DNA from: Fen-1245 sp963835535
Lineage (GTDB): Bacteria; Gemmatimonadota; Gemmatimonadetes; Gemmatimonadales; JACORV01
Reading direction: 5' to 3'
NCBI GenBank assembly: GCA_963835535.1
Contig: CAWIFL010000004.1
Span: 496,001 to 560,000 of the forward strand
Length of the DNA: 64,000 nt
Shown: in pieces, positions 47,515 through 55,984 of the stretch
How positions within the stretch are numbered: position 1 is the stretch's first letter
How the letters are laid out: each line of letters begins with the position of its first letter
Notes under the pieces: generated by a model
What the model was told of the DNA's origin: nothing
The model's input: only the letters and a program-made list of their open reading frames with translations
The model's database searches: none
Made by a program: the position numbers and the translations under genes

Positions 47515-49893
47515 ATGACTGACGATTTCCTGACGACGACGCGGGACGACCTGCGGGCGTGGGACGTGCCCCGGCACGTCCCCCTGGTGATCCTGCGCTC
47601 GACGCAGGTCTTTCCGCTGGGCGTCGCGGCGGTGCAGGTCACCAGCCGGACGAACGTGGCGGCGATCCGCGCGCTCTCGGCGACGCAGAAGACGGTGGTG
47701 ATCGTGCGGGCCGATGCGGCGTCGGCGCCGCCGTCGTCGTTCGTGGGCCGCCTCGGCGTGGCGGCGGGCGTGCTCGACCGGATGAACCTCGCCGACGAGG
47801 CGGTGCAGGTCACCTTCCAGGGGAAGAAGCGGGTGCGGATCGACAGCGTCACCGAGGGCGCGGAGTGGCCGTCGGCGGCGGTGAGTCCCGTGCTGGAGCC
47901 CGAGGAATCGCGCCCCGAGCTGGACCGGCGCATCGGCGCGGTGCTCCGTCTGGCGGAGACGCTGGCCTCGCTCGACCCGGCGGTGAACGCGGAGTCGGTG
48001 GAGAATCTGCGGGCCAACGTCGAGGACGCGAGCCACTTCGCGGACCTGGTGGCGCAGCAGCTCCCGTTCTCGGTGGCGCAGCGCGACCGCATCATCGCCG
48101 AGCCGGCGCCGGCGGTGCGCCTCGACATCCTCGCCGATTTCCTCGCCGCCCTGGTCGAGCGCGCCGACGTCCAGCGCGAGGTGGACCGCCTCACCACGAT
48201 GCAGCTCGAGCGCGGGCGCCGCGAGTATCTGCTCCGCCAGCAGCTGGAGGCGATCCGCGCGGAGCTGGGCGAGGACGACGCGATGCGGGAGGCCCGCGAG
48301 CTGAAGGCGCGCCTCGAGGGGCTGGCGATGCCGGAGACGGCGCGCGGCGAGGCGCTGCGCGAGCTGGAACGCCTGGGCCGCCTCACCCCCGCCTCCGCCG
48401 AGTACCAGGTGGCGCGCACGTACCTCGACTGGATGCTGGCGCTCCCGTGGGGCGTGGAGGTGGAGGAACGGCGGCCCGATCCTGCGGCGGTGCGCGCGGT
48501 GCTGGACCTGGGGCACCTCGCGCTCGACGAGGCCAAGACGCGGATCGTCGAGTACCTCGCGGTGCGCCGCCTCGCGCCCAAGGCCCGCCCGCCGATCCTC
48601 TGCTTCGTGGGACCGCCGGGCGTGGGGAAGACGTCGCTGGGGCGCGCGATCGCCGACGCGATGGGTCGCCCCTTCGGCCGGATGAGCCTGGGCGGCGTGG
48701 ACGACGAAGCCGTGATCCGCGGCCACCGCCGCACCTACGTCGGCGCGATGCCGGGGAAGATCGTCCAGGAGATCAGCCGGGCGCGGGCGATGAACCCGGT
48801 GCTGATGATCGACGAGATCGACAAGCTCGGGGCCGACCGCCCGGGGCACGGCAGCCCGTCGGCGGCGCTGCTCGAGGTCCTCGATCCCGAGCAGAACGTC
48901 GCCTTCGTGGACCACTACCTGAACGTGCCGTTCGACCTGTCGCGGGTCCTGTTCATCGCCACGGCCAACGCGGAGCCGCAGATCCCGGAACCGCTGCTGG
49001 ACCGGATGGAGGTCATCGAGATCCCGGGGTACACGCCCGAGGAGAAAGTGGCGATCGCCCGCCGGCACCTGCTGCCGCAGCTGCTGCCGGATAACGGACT
49101 CTCCGACGGCGAGATCGCGATCGACGACGACGCGCTCGCGCTCGTGGCCTCCGGCTACGCGCGGGAGGCGGGCGTGCGGGGCATCAAGCGCGATCTCGCC
49201 GCGCTCCTCCGCCGGTTCGCCACGCGCAAGGCCGCGGGCGCCGCCGGGCCGTGGACGGTGGACGCGAAGCTGATCGACGAGGTGCTCGGCCCGCCGCGGT
49301 TCGTGGACGAGCGCGCCCAGCCGGTGCCCGCCATCGGCGTCGCCAACGGCCTCGCCTGGACGTCCACGGGCGGCGACCTGCTCCCGGTGGAGGCCATCGC
49401 GATGCCCGGGACGGGCCAGTTCCAGGTCACCGGTCAGCTCGGCTCGGTGATGATCGAGTCGGTACAGGCCGCGGCCTCGTGGGTGCGCAGCCGCGCCGAG
49501 GAACTCGGCATTCCGCGGCGCCGCTTCGGCGAGCGCGACGTCCATGTGCACTTCCCCGAGGGGGCGATCCCGAAGGACGGCCCCTCGGCGGGCGTCACGA
49601 TCGCCACGGTGCTCGCCAGCCTGTTCACCGAGCGGAGGATCCGCTCCGATCTCGCGATGACCGGCGAGATCACGCTGACCGGGCGCGTGCTCGCGGTGGG
49701 CGGGCTCCGGGAGAAGCTCGGGGCCGCGGTGCGCGGCCACATCCCCACGGTGCTGATCCCCAACGACTGCGAGAGCGAGCTCCGGAAAGTGCCCGAGACC
49801 ATCAAGCGGAGTCTCAAGATCCACCTGGTGGAGACCGCCGACGAGGTGCTGCGGCTGGCGCTCCTTCCCAAAGCGAGGAAGAAGACACGATGA
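47515..49893 (+). CDS. lon: ATP-dependent Lon protease
   Basis: A 792-aa LonA-type protease. The N-terminal substrate domain (about residues 20-215, 'VPLVILRSTQVFPLGV') leads to a coiled coil. The AAA+ domain has Walker A 'FVGPPGVGKTSLGRA', Walker B 'NPVLMIDEIDK' and a sensor region. The serine-lysine protease domain has Ser in 'PKDGPSAGVTI' and Lys in the later 'GGLREKLGAAVRGH'. It degrades damaged and regulatory proteins in the cytoplasm. The length is normal. No strong ribosome site precedes the ATG. The stop overlaps the permease start (ATGA). Confidence 0.97.
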   Translation: MTDDFLTTTRDDLRAWDVPRHVPLVILRSTQVFPLGVAAVQVTSRTNVAAIRALSATQKTVVIVRADAASAPPSSFVGRLGVAAGVLDRMNLADEAVQVTFQGKKRVRIDSVTEGAEWPSAAVSPVLEPEESRPELDRRIGAVLRLAETLASLDPAVNAESVENLRANVEDASHFADLVAQQLPFSVAQRDRIIAEPAPAVRLDILADFLAALVERADVQREVDRLTTMQLERGRREYLLRQQLEAIRAELGEDDAMREARELKARLEGLAMPETARGEALRELERLGRLTPASAEYQVARTYLDWMLALPWGVEVEERRPDPAAVRAVLDLGHLALDEAKTRIVEYLAVRRLAPKARPPILCFVGPPGVGKTSLGRAIADAMGRPFGRMSLGGVDDEAVIRGHRRTYVGAMPGKIVQEISRARAMNPVLMIDEIDKLGADRPGHGSPSAALLEVLDPEQNVAFVDHYLNVPFDLSRVLFIATANAEPQIPEPLLDRMEVIEIPGYTPEEKVAIARRHLLPQLLPDNGLSDGEIAIDDDALALVASGYAREAGVRGIKRDLAALLRRFATRKAAGAAGPWTVDAKLIDEVLGPPRFVDERAQPVPAIGVANGLAWTSTGGDLLPVEAIAMPGTGQFQVTGQLGSVMIESVQAAASWVRSRAEELGIPRRRFGERDVHVHFPEGAIPKDGPSAGVTIATVLASLFTERRIRSDLAMTGEITLTGRVLAVGGLREKLGAAVRGHIPTVLIPNDCESELRKVPETIKRSLKIHLVETADEVLRLALLPKARKKTR

Positions 49894-51384
49894 ACGAGGC
49901 CGGCTCCCCCTCCGCCACGCTCCTGCGGGGCATCAGTCCCGTCGCGGCCATCGCGATCGTCGTCGGCTCGATGATCGGCTCGGGCATCTTCATCGTCTCG
50001 GCAGACATCGCGAACCAGGTCCGCTCGCCGGGCATGCTGCTCATGGTGTGGGTGATCACCGGGGTCGTGACGGTGATGGGCGCGCTCAACCAGGGAGAGC
50101 TGGCGGCGATGTACCCGAAGGCGGGCGGGCAGTACGTCTACCTGCGCGAGGGGCTCTCGCCGCTGTGGGGCTTCCTCTACGGCTGGACGCTCTTCCTCGT
50201 GATCCAGACCGGCACTATCGCCGCGGTCGTCGTGGCGTTCTCCCGGTTCCTGGCTGTGCTGTGGCCGGGGCTGACGGCGAACGTCTGGCTCTCCTTGGGG
50301 CACATTCCCGCGCCCGGCGATGCGCTCTTCGCCCTGCTCGGCCACCCGACCGGCGAACCCGCAGTCCATCGAGATCGGCGTCTCGTGGCAGCGGCTGCTC
50401 GGGATCGGGATCGTGCTGCTGCTCACCTGGGTGAACGTGCAGGGCGTCCGGACCGGCGCCTGGATCCAGACCGTCTTCACCGCGGCCAAGGTCCTCGCCC
50501 TCGGCGGGCTCATCGTCCTCGGCCTCACGATCGGCCGGAACGCCGCCGCCATCGCCGCGAACTTCGGTTCGGGGCACTTCTGGGGCACTGCCCCCATCAC
50601 GCTGGCGATCGTGCCCGTGATCGGCGCGGCCATGGTCGGTTCCCTCTTCTCCTCCGACGCGTGGAACAACGTGGCGTTCGCCGCCACCGAGGTGAAGAAT
50701 CCGCGCCGGAACCTCCCGCTCGCCCTCGGCCTGGGGACGCTACTGGTGAGCGTGATGTACGTGCTCGCCAACGTCGCCTACGTCACCGTGCTCCCACTGG
50801 CGGACATCCAGAACGCGGCGGAGCAGCGGGTGGCCACCTTGGCGATGCAGGTGATGTTCGGCGGCGCCGGGGTCGCGATGATGGCCGTCGCCATCATGGT
50901 CTCCACCTTCGGCTGCGCCAACGGGCTGGTCCTGGCCGGCGCGCGGGTCTACTACGCGATGTCGCACGACGGCCTGTTCTTCAAAGGCGCGAGCAGGGTG
51001 GACCCGCGGCACCGCACGCCGAAGGCCGCGCTCTGGGTCCAGGCGCTCTGGACGTGCATCCTCGCGCTATCGGGGACATACTCGAACCTGCTCGACTACG
51101 TCATCTTCGCCGCGGTGCTCTTCTACTTCCTCACCATCCTGGCCCTGTTCCGGCTGCGGAAGATCCGCCCGGAGATGGAGCGGCCGTACCGCGCCCTCGG
51201 CTACCCGTGGATGCCCGCGATCTACATGGCGGCGATGGGCCTGCTGATGGTGGATCTGCTGGTCAAGAAGCCGCTGTACACCTGGCCGGGGCTCATCATC
51301 GTGGTGATCGGGATTCCGGTCTACTTCGTGTGGAAGCGCTTCGGCGTGGCGTCGGAGATCGTGGAGGCGCCGGACGCCGTCTAG
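49890..51384 (+). pseudogene. APC-family amino acid permease, frameshifted
   Basis: Frame 1 (49890 to about 50355) reads an APC N-terminus, 'AAIAIVVGSMIGSGIFIV' with the typical GSGIF motif, up to 'GDALFALLGHPTGEP'. The rest (from about 50350) continues in the +1 frame from 'PQSIEIGVSWQRLLGIG' through ten helices to 'KRFGVASEIVEAPDAV'. Together they would give one 12-13-helix permease of about 497 residues. One extra base in the CCGACCGGCGAACCCGCAG region explains the break. Outside the break both halves are intact and well conserved in style, so this is either a recent inactivation, a programmed shift or a sequencing error. The ATG overlaps the lon stop. Confidence 0.8.
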
Positions 51385-52929
51385 CTAGTCGGGCACCACC
51401 TCGACCTTCGAGTCGCGGTGGCCGCGCACCAGCAGCACCAGCGGCAGCGAGACGACGAACAGCGCCGCCACCAGCAGGAGCACGTGGTTGTAGGCGAGCG
51501 CGATCGCCTGCCGCATCACCCGGACATCGAGCAACCTGATGGCCCGCCCGGTCGCGGTCGCCGCGTCGGCGCCGGCGCTCATCATCCCGGCGGTCGCGCC
51601 CCGCAGCCAGTCCTGGGTCGCGGCGCCGTACGGCGTGACGTGCTCGGCCAGCACGTCGTGGAACCGCGACTGGCTCCGCACCAGCTCCGTCGCCGCGACC
51701 GCGATCCCGACGCTCCCCAGCACCTGCCGGACCACGTTGTAGAGCCCCGCGGCGGCCGTCATCCGGGACCGGGGAATGCTCGAAAGGGCCGCCGTGCTCA
51801 GCGCGACGAACAGCATGCCGAAGCCCACGCCCTGCCAGATCTGCGGCAGCATCAGGTCCCAGATCCCGGTGTCGGTGGTGAGGTGCGCGAGGTCCCAGAA
51901 GGAGTACGCGCTGATCGCCAGCCCGGTCCCCACCAGCACCCGCGGCCCGAGGCGGTTGTAGAGCAGGCCGCCGATCGGCATGACGACCGCCATCGCGAGG
52001 CTGCGCGGCATGAGCGCGAGGCCCGACTTCATCGCCGGGTAGCCGAGCAGCTCCTGGAGGAAGAGGGGCAGGAGGAAGAGCGCGCCGTAAAGCCCCATCC
52101 CCAGCACGCCACCCAGCGCGGTGGCCGAGGCGAACGGGACGTTGCGGAAGAGCGAGAGATCCACCGCCGGGCCGCTGGTCCTGAGCTCGCGCCAGATGAA
52201 CGCCGCGAGGAAGACGACGGAGATGACGGCCAGCCAGAGGATGAACGAGGACTGGAACCAGTCCAGGTCCTGGCCTTTCTCGAGCATCAACTGGAACGCG
52301 CCGAGCCCCAGCGTCATCGCGCCGACCCCCGCCCAGTCGATCCGTCCCTTCTGCCTGACCAGGTATGGCGGGTCCTCCACGAAGCGCATGACCAGCAGGA
52401 CGGCGACGACCCCGATCGGTACGTTCACGTAGAAGACCCAGGGCCACGAGTACTGGTCCGTGAGCCAGCCGCCGAGCGTGGGGCCGATCGCCGGCGCCAG
52501 GACCGTGCCGACGCCGAAGAGCCCCATCGCCGTTCCCTGCTCCTCGGGAGGGAAGCTCTCGCGGAGGATGGCCTGCGAGACCGTGATCATCACGCCGCCG
52601 CCGGCGCCCTGGATGGCCCGGAACAGGATCATGACCGGCATCGACCGCGCCAGGCCGCACGCCATCGAGGCGACGGTGAAGAGGACGACGCTCGCCACGT
52701 AGAAGTTCTTGCGCCCGAACCGCGAGGAGAGGAGCGCGGTGATCGGCATGAAGATCACCTGGGCGAGGATGTAGCCGGTGACGACCCAGGTGATCTCCTC
52801 GATGGTGGCGCCGAGCGTCCCGCTCATGTCCGGCAGCGCGACGTTCACGACCGAGGAATCGAGGACGGCCATGATCGTCCCGATCAGGACCGTGCCCGCG
52901 ACGACCCACTTGTTCGGATGGTGCGGCAT
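51385..52929 (-). CDS. MFS multidrug exporter, DHA2 (EmrB/QacA) family
   Basis: A 514-aa transporter with about 14 membrane helices. Signature motifs are 'MAVLDSSVVNVALPDM' (motif D1-like), 'SSRFGRKNFYV' (motif A) and 'RAIQGAGGGVMI' (motif B), with 'GPTLGGWLTD' as motif C. It would expel drugs or other amphiphiles using the proton gradient. No EmrA or TolC partner is next to it. It converges with the permease; the two stop codons abut (CTAGCTAG). A dispersed repeat lies just before its start. Confidence 0.93.
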   Translation of the reverse strand: MPHHPNKWVVAGTVLIGTIMAVLDSSVVNVALPDMSGTLGATIEEITWVVTGYILAQVIFMPITALLSSRFGRKNFYVASVVLFTVASMACGLARSMPVMILFRAIQGAGGGVMITVSQAILRESFPPEEQGTAMGLFGVGTVLAPAIGPTLGGWLTDQYSWPWVFYVNVPIGVVAVLLVMRFVEDPPYLVRQKGRIDWAGVGAMTLGLGAFQLMLEKGQDLDWFQSSFILWLAVISVVFLAAFIWRELRTSGPAVDLSLFRNVPFASATALGGVLGMGLYGALFLLPLFLQELLGYPAMKSGLALMPRSLAMAVVMPIGGLLYNRLGPRVLVGTGLAISAYSFWDLAHLTTDTGIWDLMLPQIWQGVGFGMLFVALSTAALSSIPRSRMTAAAGLYNVVRQVLGSVGIAVAATELVRSQSRFHDVLAEHVTPYGAATQDWLRGATAGMMSAGADAATATGRAIRLLDVRVMRQAIALAYNHVLLLVAALFVVSLPLVLLVRGHRDSKVEVVPD

Positions 52930-52955
52930 TCTCGGAGAGAAAAGTAATCAGGGAT

Positions 52956-53092
52956 GCAGAGGGCCGAACAGTTGCCAGACAACGGACGCCAGACCGGTCG
53001 CAGGTACTGGCAACTGGTCTGGCCCCCGATCACTGACGGCTTGTAACCACTGCCTCCTTGCCGTCTGGCAACTGTTCTGAGTTCTGCCCTCT
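52956..53092. repeat. Dispersed intergenic repeat, copy D (compound)
   Basis: Three cores occur in 137 nt: GAACAGTTGCCAGAC at 52966-52980, ACTGGCAACTGGTCTGG at 53006-53022, and the long form at 53043-53092 from GTAACCACTG through CTTGCCGTCTGGCAACTG to CTGCCCTCT. The outer ends AGAGGGC and GCCCTCT are inverted, so the whole gap can fold on itself. The right end abuts the GH31 stop. Confidence 0.75.
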
Positions 53093-55545
53093 CATCTCTC
53101 GATTCTGATGCTGCGCGCGTCCGGTCGCATGTCGAAGACTGCAATCCTGGCCCGTGGCTCGAAGCGAACCTGGACAGGGGAGCCATCCACCGTGACTGAA
53201 GCCGGCGCTTTCGTGAGTCCGTGCACGACGACCAGGAAGTCGGAGGCCGCGCCGGCGTAGGCACCCTGCGCCGCGACGGCGATCTCGAGGGTCGTGCCGT
53301 CGGAGTGGGTATCGAACGTCGTCAGCCGCCAGGCCCCCTGCTGGTACGCGTAGCCTTCGCCGGCGTCCTCGTAGAGCTCACTGGTCACGGCGGTGGCGGC
53401 GTCGGTATCCCACACGTGCAGCTCGAGCGTGTCCATGTGGCGCTCGCCGACGTACTGCTCGACGGCCTGCATCGGGATCACGGCGCCGGCCTGGACGAAC
53501 AGCGGGATGCCCCGGACGAAGCCGGAGTCGCCGCGCACGTCGGGGTTGACCCGCGGAGCACTCACCGTGACCGAGCGGCCGCCGTCGTATACGGAGTCGA
53601 AGGGATACCGGTACCAGCGGCCCGCGGGGAGGTACACGGGGCGCGCGTCCTGGCCCGCGCGGGTCACCGGGGCCACGAGCAGGTGGTCGCCGAACATGAA
53701 CTCGTCGTTGACGGCGTACACGGCCGTATCGCGCTGGAACTCGAAGACCAGCGCCCGCGCCGCCGGCCGGCCGTCGTGGGCGTGCTCGTAGAACGCCGTG
53801 TAGAGCTGCGGCAGGAGCCGGTAGCGCAGGCGGATCATCTCGCGGTTGGCCGCCTCGTACACCGGTCCGAACGCCCACGGCTCGCGGCGGGGCGTCTGAA
53901 GGTCGGAGTGGGTCCGCATGAACGGGAAGAACGTCCCCGTCTCCAGGAATCGGGAGAACAGCTCCGCGTCGGGCGAGCCGGAGAACCCTCCGATGTCGAC
54001 GCCGGCGAAGGGCACGCCGGACAGGCCGAGCCCCAGCACCATCGGGATCGCGATGCCGAGGTGTTCCCAGGTGGCCTGGTTGTCGCCGGTCCAGATGCTC
54101 GAGTAGCGCTCGATCCCGGCGAAGCCGGCGCGCGTCAGGACGAACGGGCGCCGGGCGCTCTGGAGCGTGCGCAGGCCGTTGTAGGTGGCCTCGGCCTCCA
54201 GCAGCGCGTAGAGGTTGTGGTGCTCGGCGTGGTCGGCGGTGCCGTGCGCGAACATCGCGATGTCGGGGAGGGTCCGGCCGCCGAAGTTCGCCGGCTCGTT
54301 CATGTCGTTCCAGATCCCCGCCACGCCCGGCCCCACCAGGCGGTTCAGCAACCCGCCCCACCAGTCGCGCGTCGCGGGGAGCGAGAAGTCGGGGAACAGC
54401 GTGCGGCCGGGCCACACCTGGCCCACGTATGGCGTGCCGTCCGGCCAGGTCACCGCTCCGCGGAGCGACACGAGCTGGCGGTAGACGTCGTAGCCGCTGT
54501 CCACCTTCACGCCCGGATCCACGATCGTCACGACCTTGAACCCCTGCGCGCCGAGGTCGGTGAGCAGCCGCTTGGGATCGGGGAACCGCTGCGGGCTCCA
54601 GGTGAAGACCCGGTACCCGTCCATGTAGTCGATGTCGAGATACAGCACGTCGCACGGGATGCCGCGGTTGCGGAACTCGTACGCCACCCGCATCAGCTCG
54701 GAGTCGGGATAGTAGCTGTACCGGCTCTGCTGGTAGCCGAGGCTCCATTCCGGCGGCAGGGGCGTCCGGCCCAGGAGGCGGGTGTACTCCGCCAGCACGC
54801 GCGGGACCGAGGGGCCGGGGAAGACGTACACCGTCAGCCGGCCGCCCTCGGCGGTGAAGCCCACGTTCTCCTTCAGCTTGGCCCCGAAGTCGAACTCGCC
54901 GAGGTAGGAGTTGTCGTAGAAGACGCCCCAGGCGCGCCCGTCGCGCAGCCCGATGTAGAAGGGAATGGACGAGTAGAGCGGGGTCGAGCCGGCCCGGTAA
55001 CCGTACGCGTCGGTGTTCCACAGCAGCAGGTTCTGGCCGGTGCGGTCGAGCGGGAAGGCTTGCTCGCCGAGTCCGAAGTAGTGCGCGTCGGCGGGGCGCG
55101 CGATGACGTGCGTGAGCCGGGCTCCCTGGTGGCCGGCGCCGAAGGACTCCGCGAACACCTCTCGACCCGCCGAGTCGGCGACGCTGACGCGGAGCGGCCG
55201 CTTGCGCAATGTCACCGTCAGGCCGCCGCCCGCGAGGACGACGGCGTCCGGCGTCTCCCGGATCTCCGGCTGCGCGAGCACGACGCTGTCGGCGATCACG
55301 GCCCACGAGGACGTCGTGTCGACGGCGCCGCTGAACGCATAGCGCAGCCGGAACCCGACGTTGGCGATCTGCTCGATCTCGACCGCGCCGCCCTCGCCGC
55401 GGGCGACCACCCCGCCGCGGATGCGCTCCATGGTCCGGAAGTCGCCGAGGAAGGTGAAGCGGTTCGCCTGTGCGGCGGCCGTTCCCGCGGCGGCGCCCAG
55501 CAGGGTCGCCACCATCAGCAGGGAACGCATGGGCCTGTGCGACAT
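53092..55545 (-). CDS. Exported GH31 alpha-glucosidase
   Basis: An 817-aa secreted glycoside hydrolase family 31 enzyme. A signal peptide ('MSHRPMRSLLMVATLLGAAA' to AAAQ) precedes the N-terminal beta-sandwich. The catalytic barrel has 'WSLGYQQSRYSYY', 'VLYLDIDYMDGY', the nucleophile Asp in 'GIWNDMNEPANF' and the acid/base Asp in 'WTGDNQATWEHL'. Two C-terminal beta domains follow. It releases glucose from alpha-glucans or oligosaccharides. The ATG at 55545 has GGAGAG seven bases before it. The stop abuts a dispersed repeat. Other sugar-related genes lie at 59-64 kb. Confidence 0.95.
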   Translation of the reverse strand: MSHRPMRSLLMVATLLGAAAGTAAAQANRFTFLGDFRTMERIRGGVVARGEGGAVEIEQIANVGFRLRYAFSGAVDTTSSWAVIADSVVLAQPEIRETPDAVVLAGGGLTVTLRKRPLRVSVADSAGREVFAESFGAGHQGARLTHVIARPADAHYFGLGEQAFPLDRTGQNLLLWNTDAYGYRAGSTPLYSSIPFYIGLRDGRAWGVFYDNSYLGEFDFGAKLKENVGFTAEGGRLTVYVFPGPSVPRVLAEYTRLLGRTPLPPEWSLGYQQSRYSYYPDSELMRVAYEFRNRGIPCDVLYLDIDYMDGYRVFTWSPQRFPDPKRLLTDLGAQGFKVVTIVDPGVKVDSGYDVYRQLVSLRGAVTWPDGTPYVGQVWPGRTLFPDFSLPATRDWWGGLLNRLVGPGVAGIWNDMNEPANFGGRTLPDIAMFAHGTADHAEHHNLYALLEAEATYNGLRTLQSARRPFVLTRAGFAGIERYSSIWTGDNQATWEHLGIAIPMVLGLGLSGVPFAGVDIGGFSGSPDAELFSRFLETGTFFPFMRTHSDLQTPRREPWAFGPVYEAANREMIRLRYRLLPQLYTAFYEHAHDGRPAARALVFEFQRDTAVYAVNDEFMFGDHLLVAPVTRAGQDARPVYLPAGRWYRYPFDSVYDGGRSVTVSAPRVNPDVRGDSGFVRGIPLFVQAGAVIPMQAVEQYVGERHMDTLELHVWDTDAATAVTSELYEDAGEGYAYQQGAWRLTTFDTHSDGTTLEIAVAAQGAYAGAASDFLVVVHGLTKAPASVTVDGSPVQVRFEPRARIAVFDMRPDARSIRIER

Positions 55546-55636
55546 GAGGCTCTCCGGTCCGAGTCTGGGAGCCTCAAGCTCGCACATTTTCGCCGCGGCC
55601 GGTATCGTATCGGGAATCCCCGCGCCGGAGGCGACC

Positions 55637-55732
55637 ATGGCCAGCTCGAAGGTCCTGAAGCTGCTGGGCGCCTGCGCCCTCTGCCTGGCGCTCGTGGCGG
55701 GGCTCGTGCTAATCATCAAGCGACTGTCTTAA
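55637..55732 (+). CDS. 31-aa single-helix membrane mini-protein
   Basis: A short ORF with a perfect ribosome site (CCGGAGG, six bases before the ATG). The product is one hydrophobic helix ('LLGACALCLALVAGLVLII', residues 9-27) with basic ends and two Cys in the helix. It is followed 13 nt later by the DUF2892-like gene, so it probably leads that operon. No family is known to me. Confidence 0.6.
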   Translation: MASSKVLKLLGACALCLALVAGLVLIIKRLS

Positions 55733-55745
55733 CGGGAGGCTCGGC

Positions 55746-55982
55746 ATGAAGAAGAACATGGGGACGGCGGATCGCGTCATCCGCACGCTCATCGCCGTCG
55801 TCATCGGGGTCTTGTACTTCACCGGCGTGCTCGGCGGGACGCTGGCGCTGATCCTCGGCATCGTCGCGGTCCTGTTCCTCCTGACCAGTCTGGTGTCGTT
55901 CTGTCCGTCCTATCTCCCGTTCGGGATCTCGACTGCGGGCCCTGAGGCGCCGACGGCGCCGCCGGCGGCCCCCCAAGCCTGA
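55746..55982 (+). CDS. DUF2892/YgaP-type small membrane protein
   Basis: A 78-aa protein with two transmembrane helices. 'MKKNMGTADRVIRTLIAVV' is the typical DUF2892 start, and the second helix is 'TLALILGIVAVLFLLTSLV'. The motif 'SFCPSYLPFGIST' carries the characteristic Cys-Pro of this family; in YgaP this part anchors a rhodanese domain. A Pro/Ala tail ends the protein. GGGAGG lies seven bases before the ATG. Confidence 0.85.
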   Translation: MKKNMGTADRVIRTLIAVVIGVLYFTGVLGGTLALILGIVAVLFLLTSLVSFCPSYLPFGISTAGPEAPTAPPAAPQA

Positions 55983-55984
55983 CC

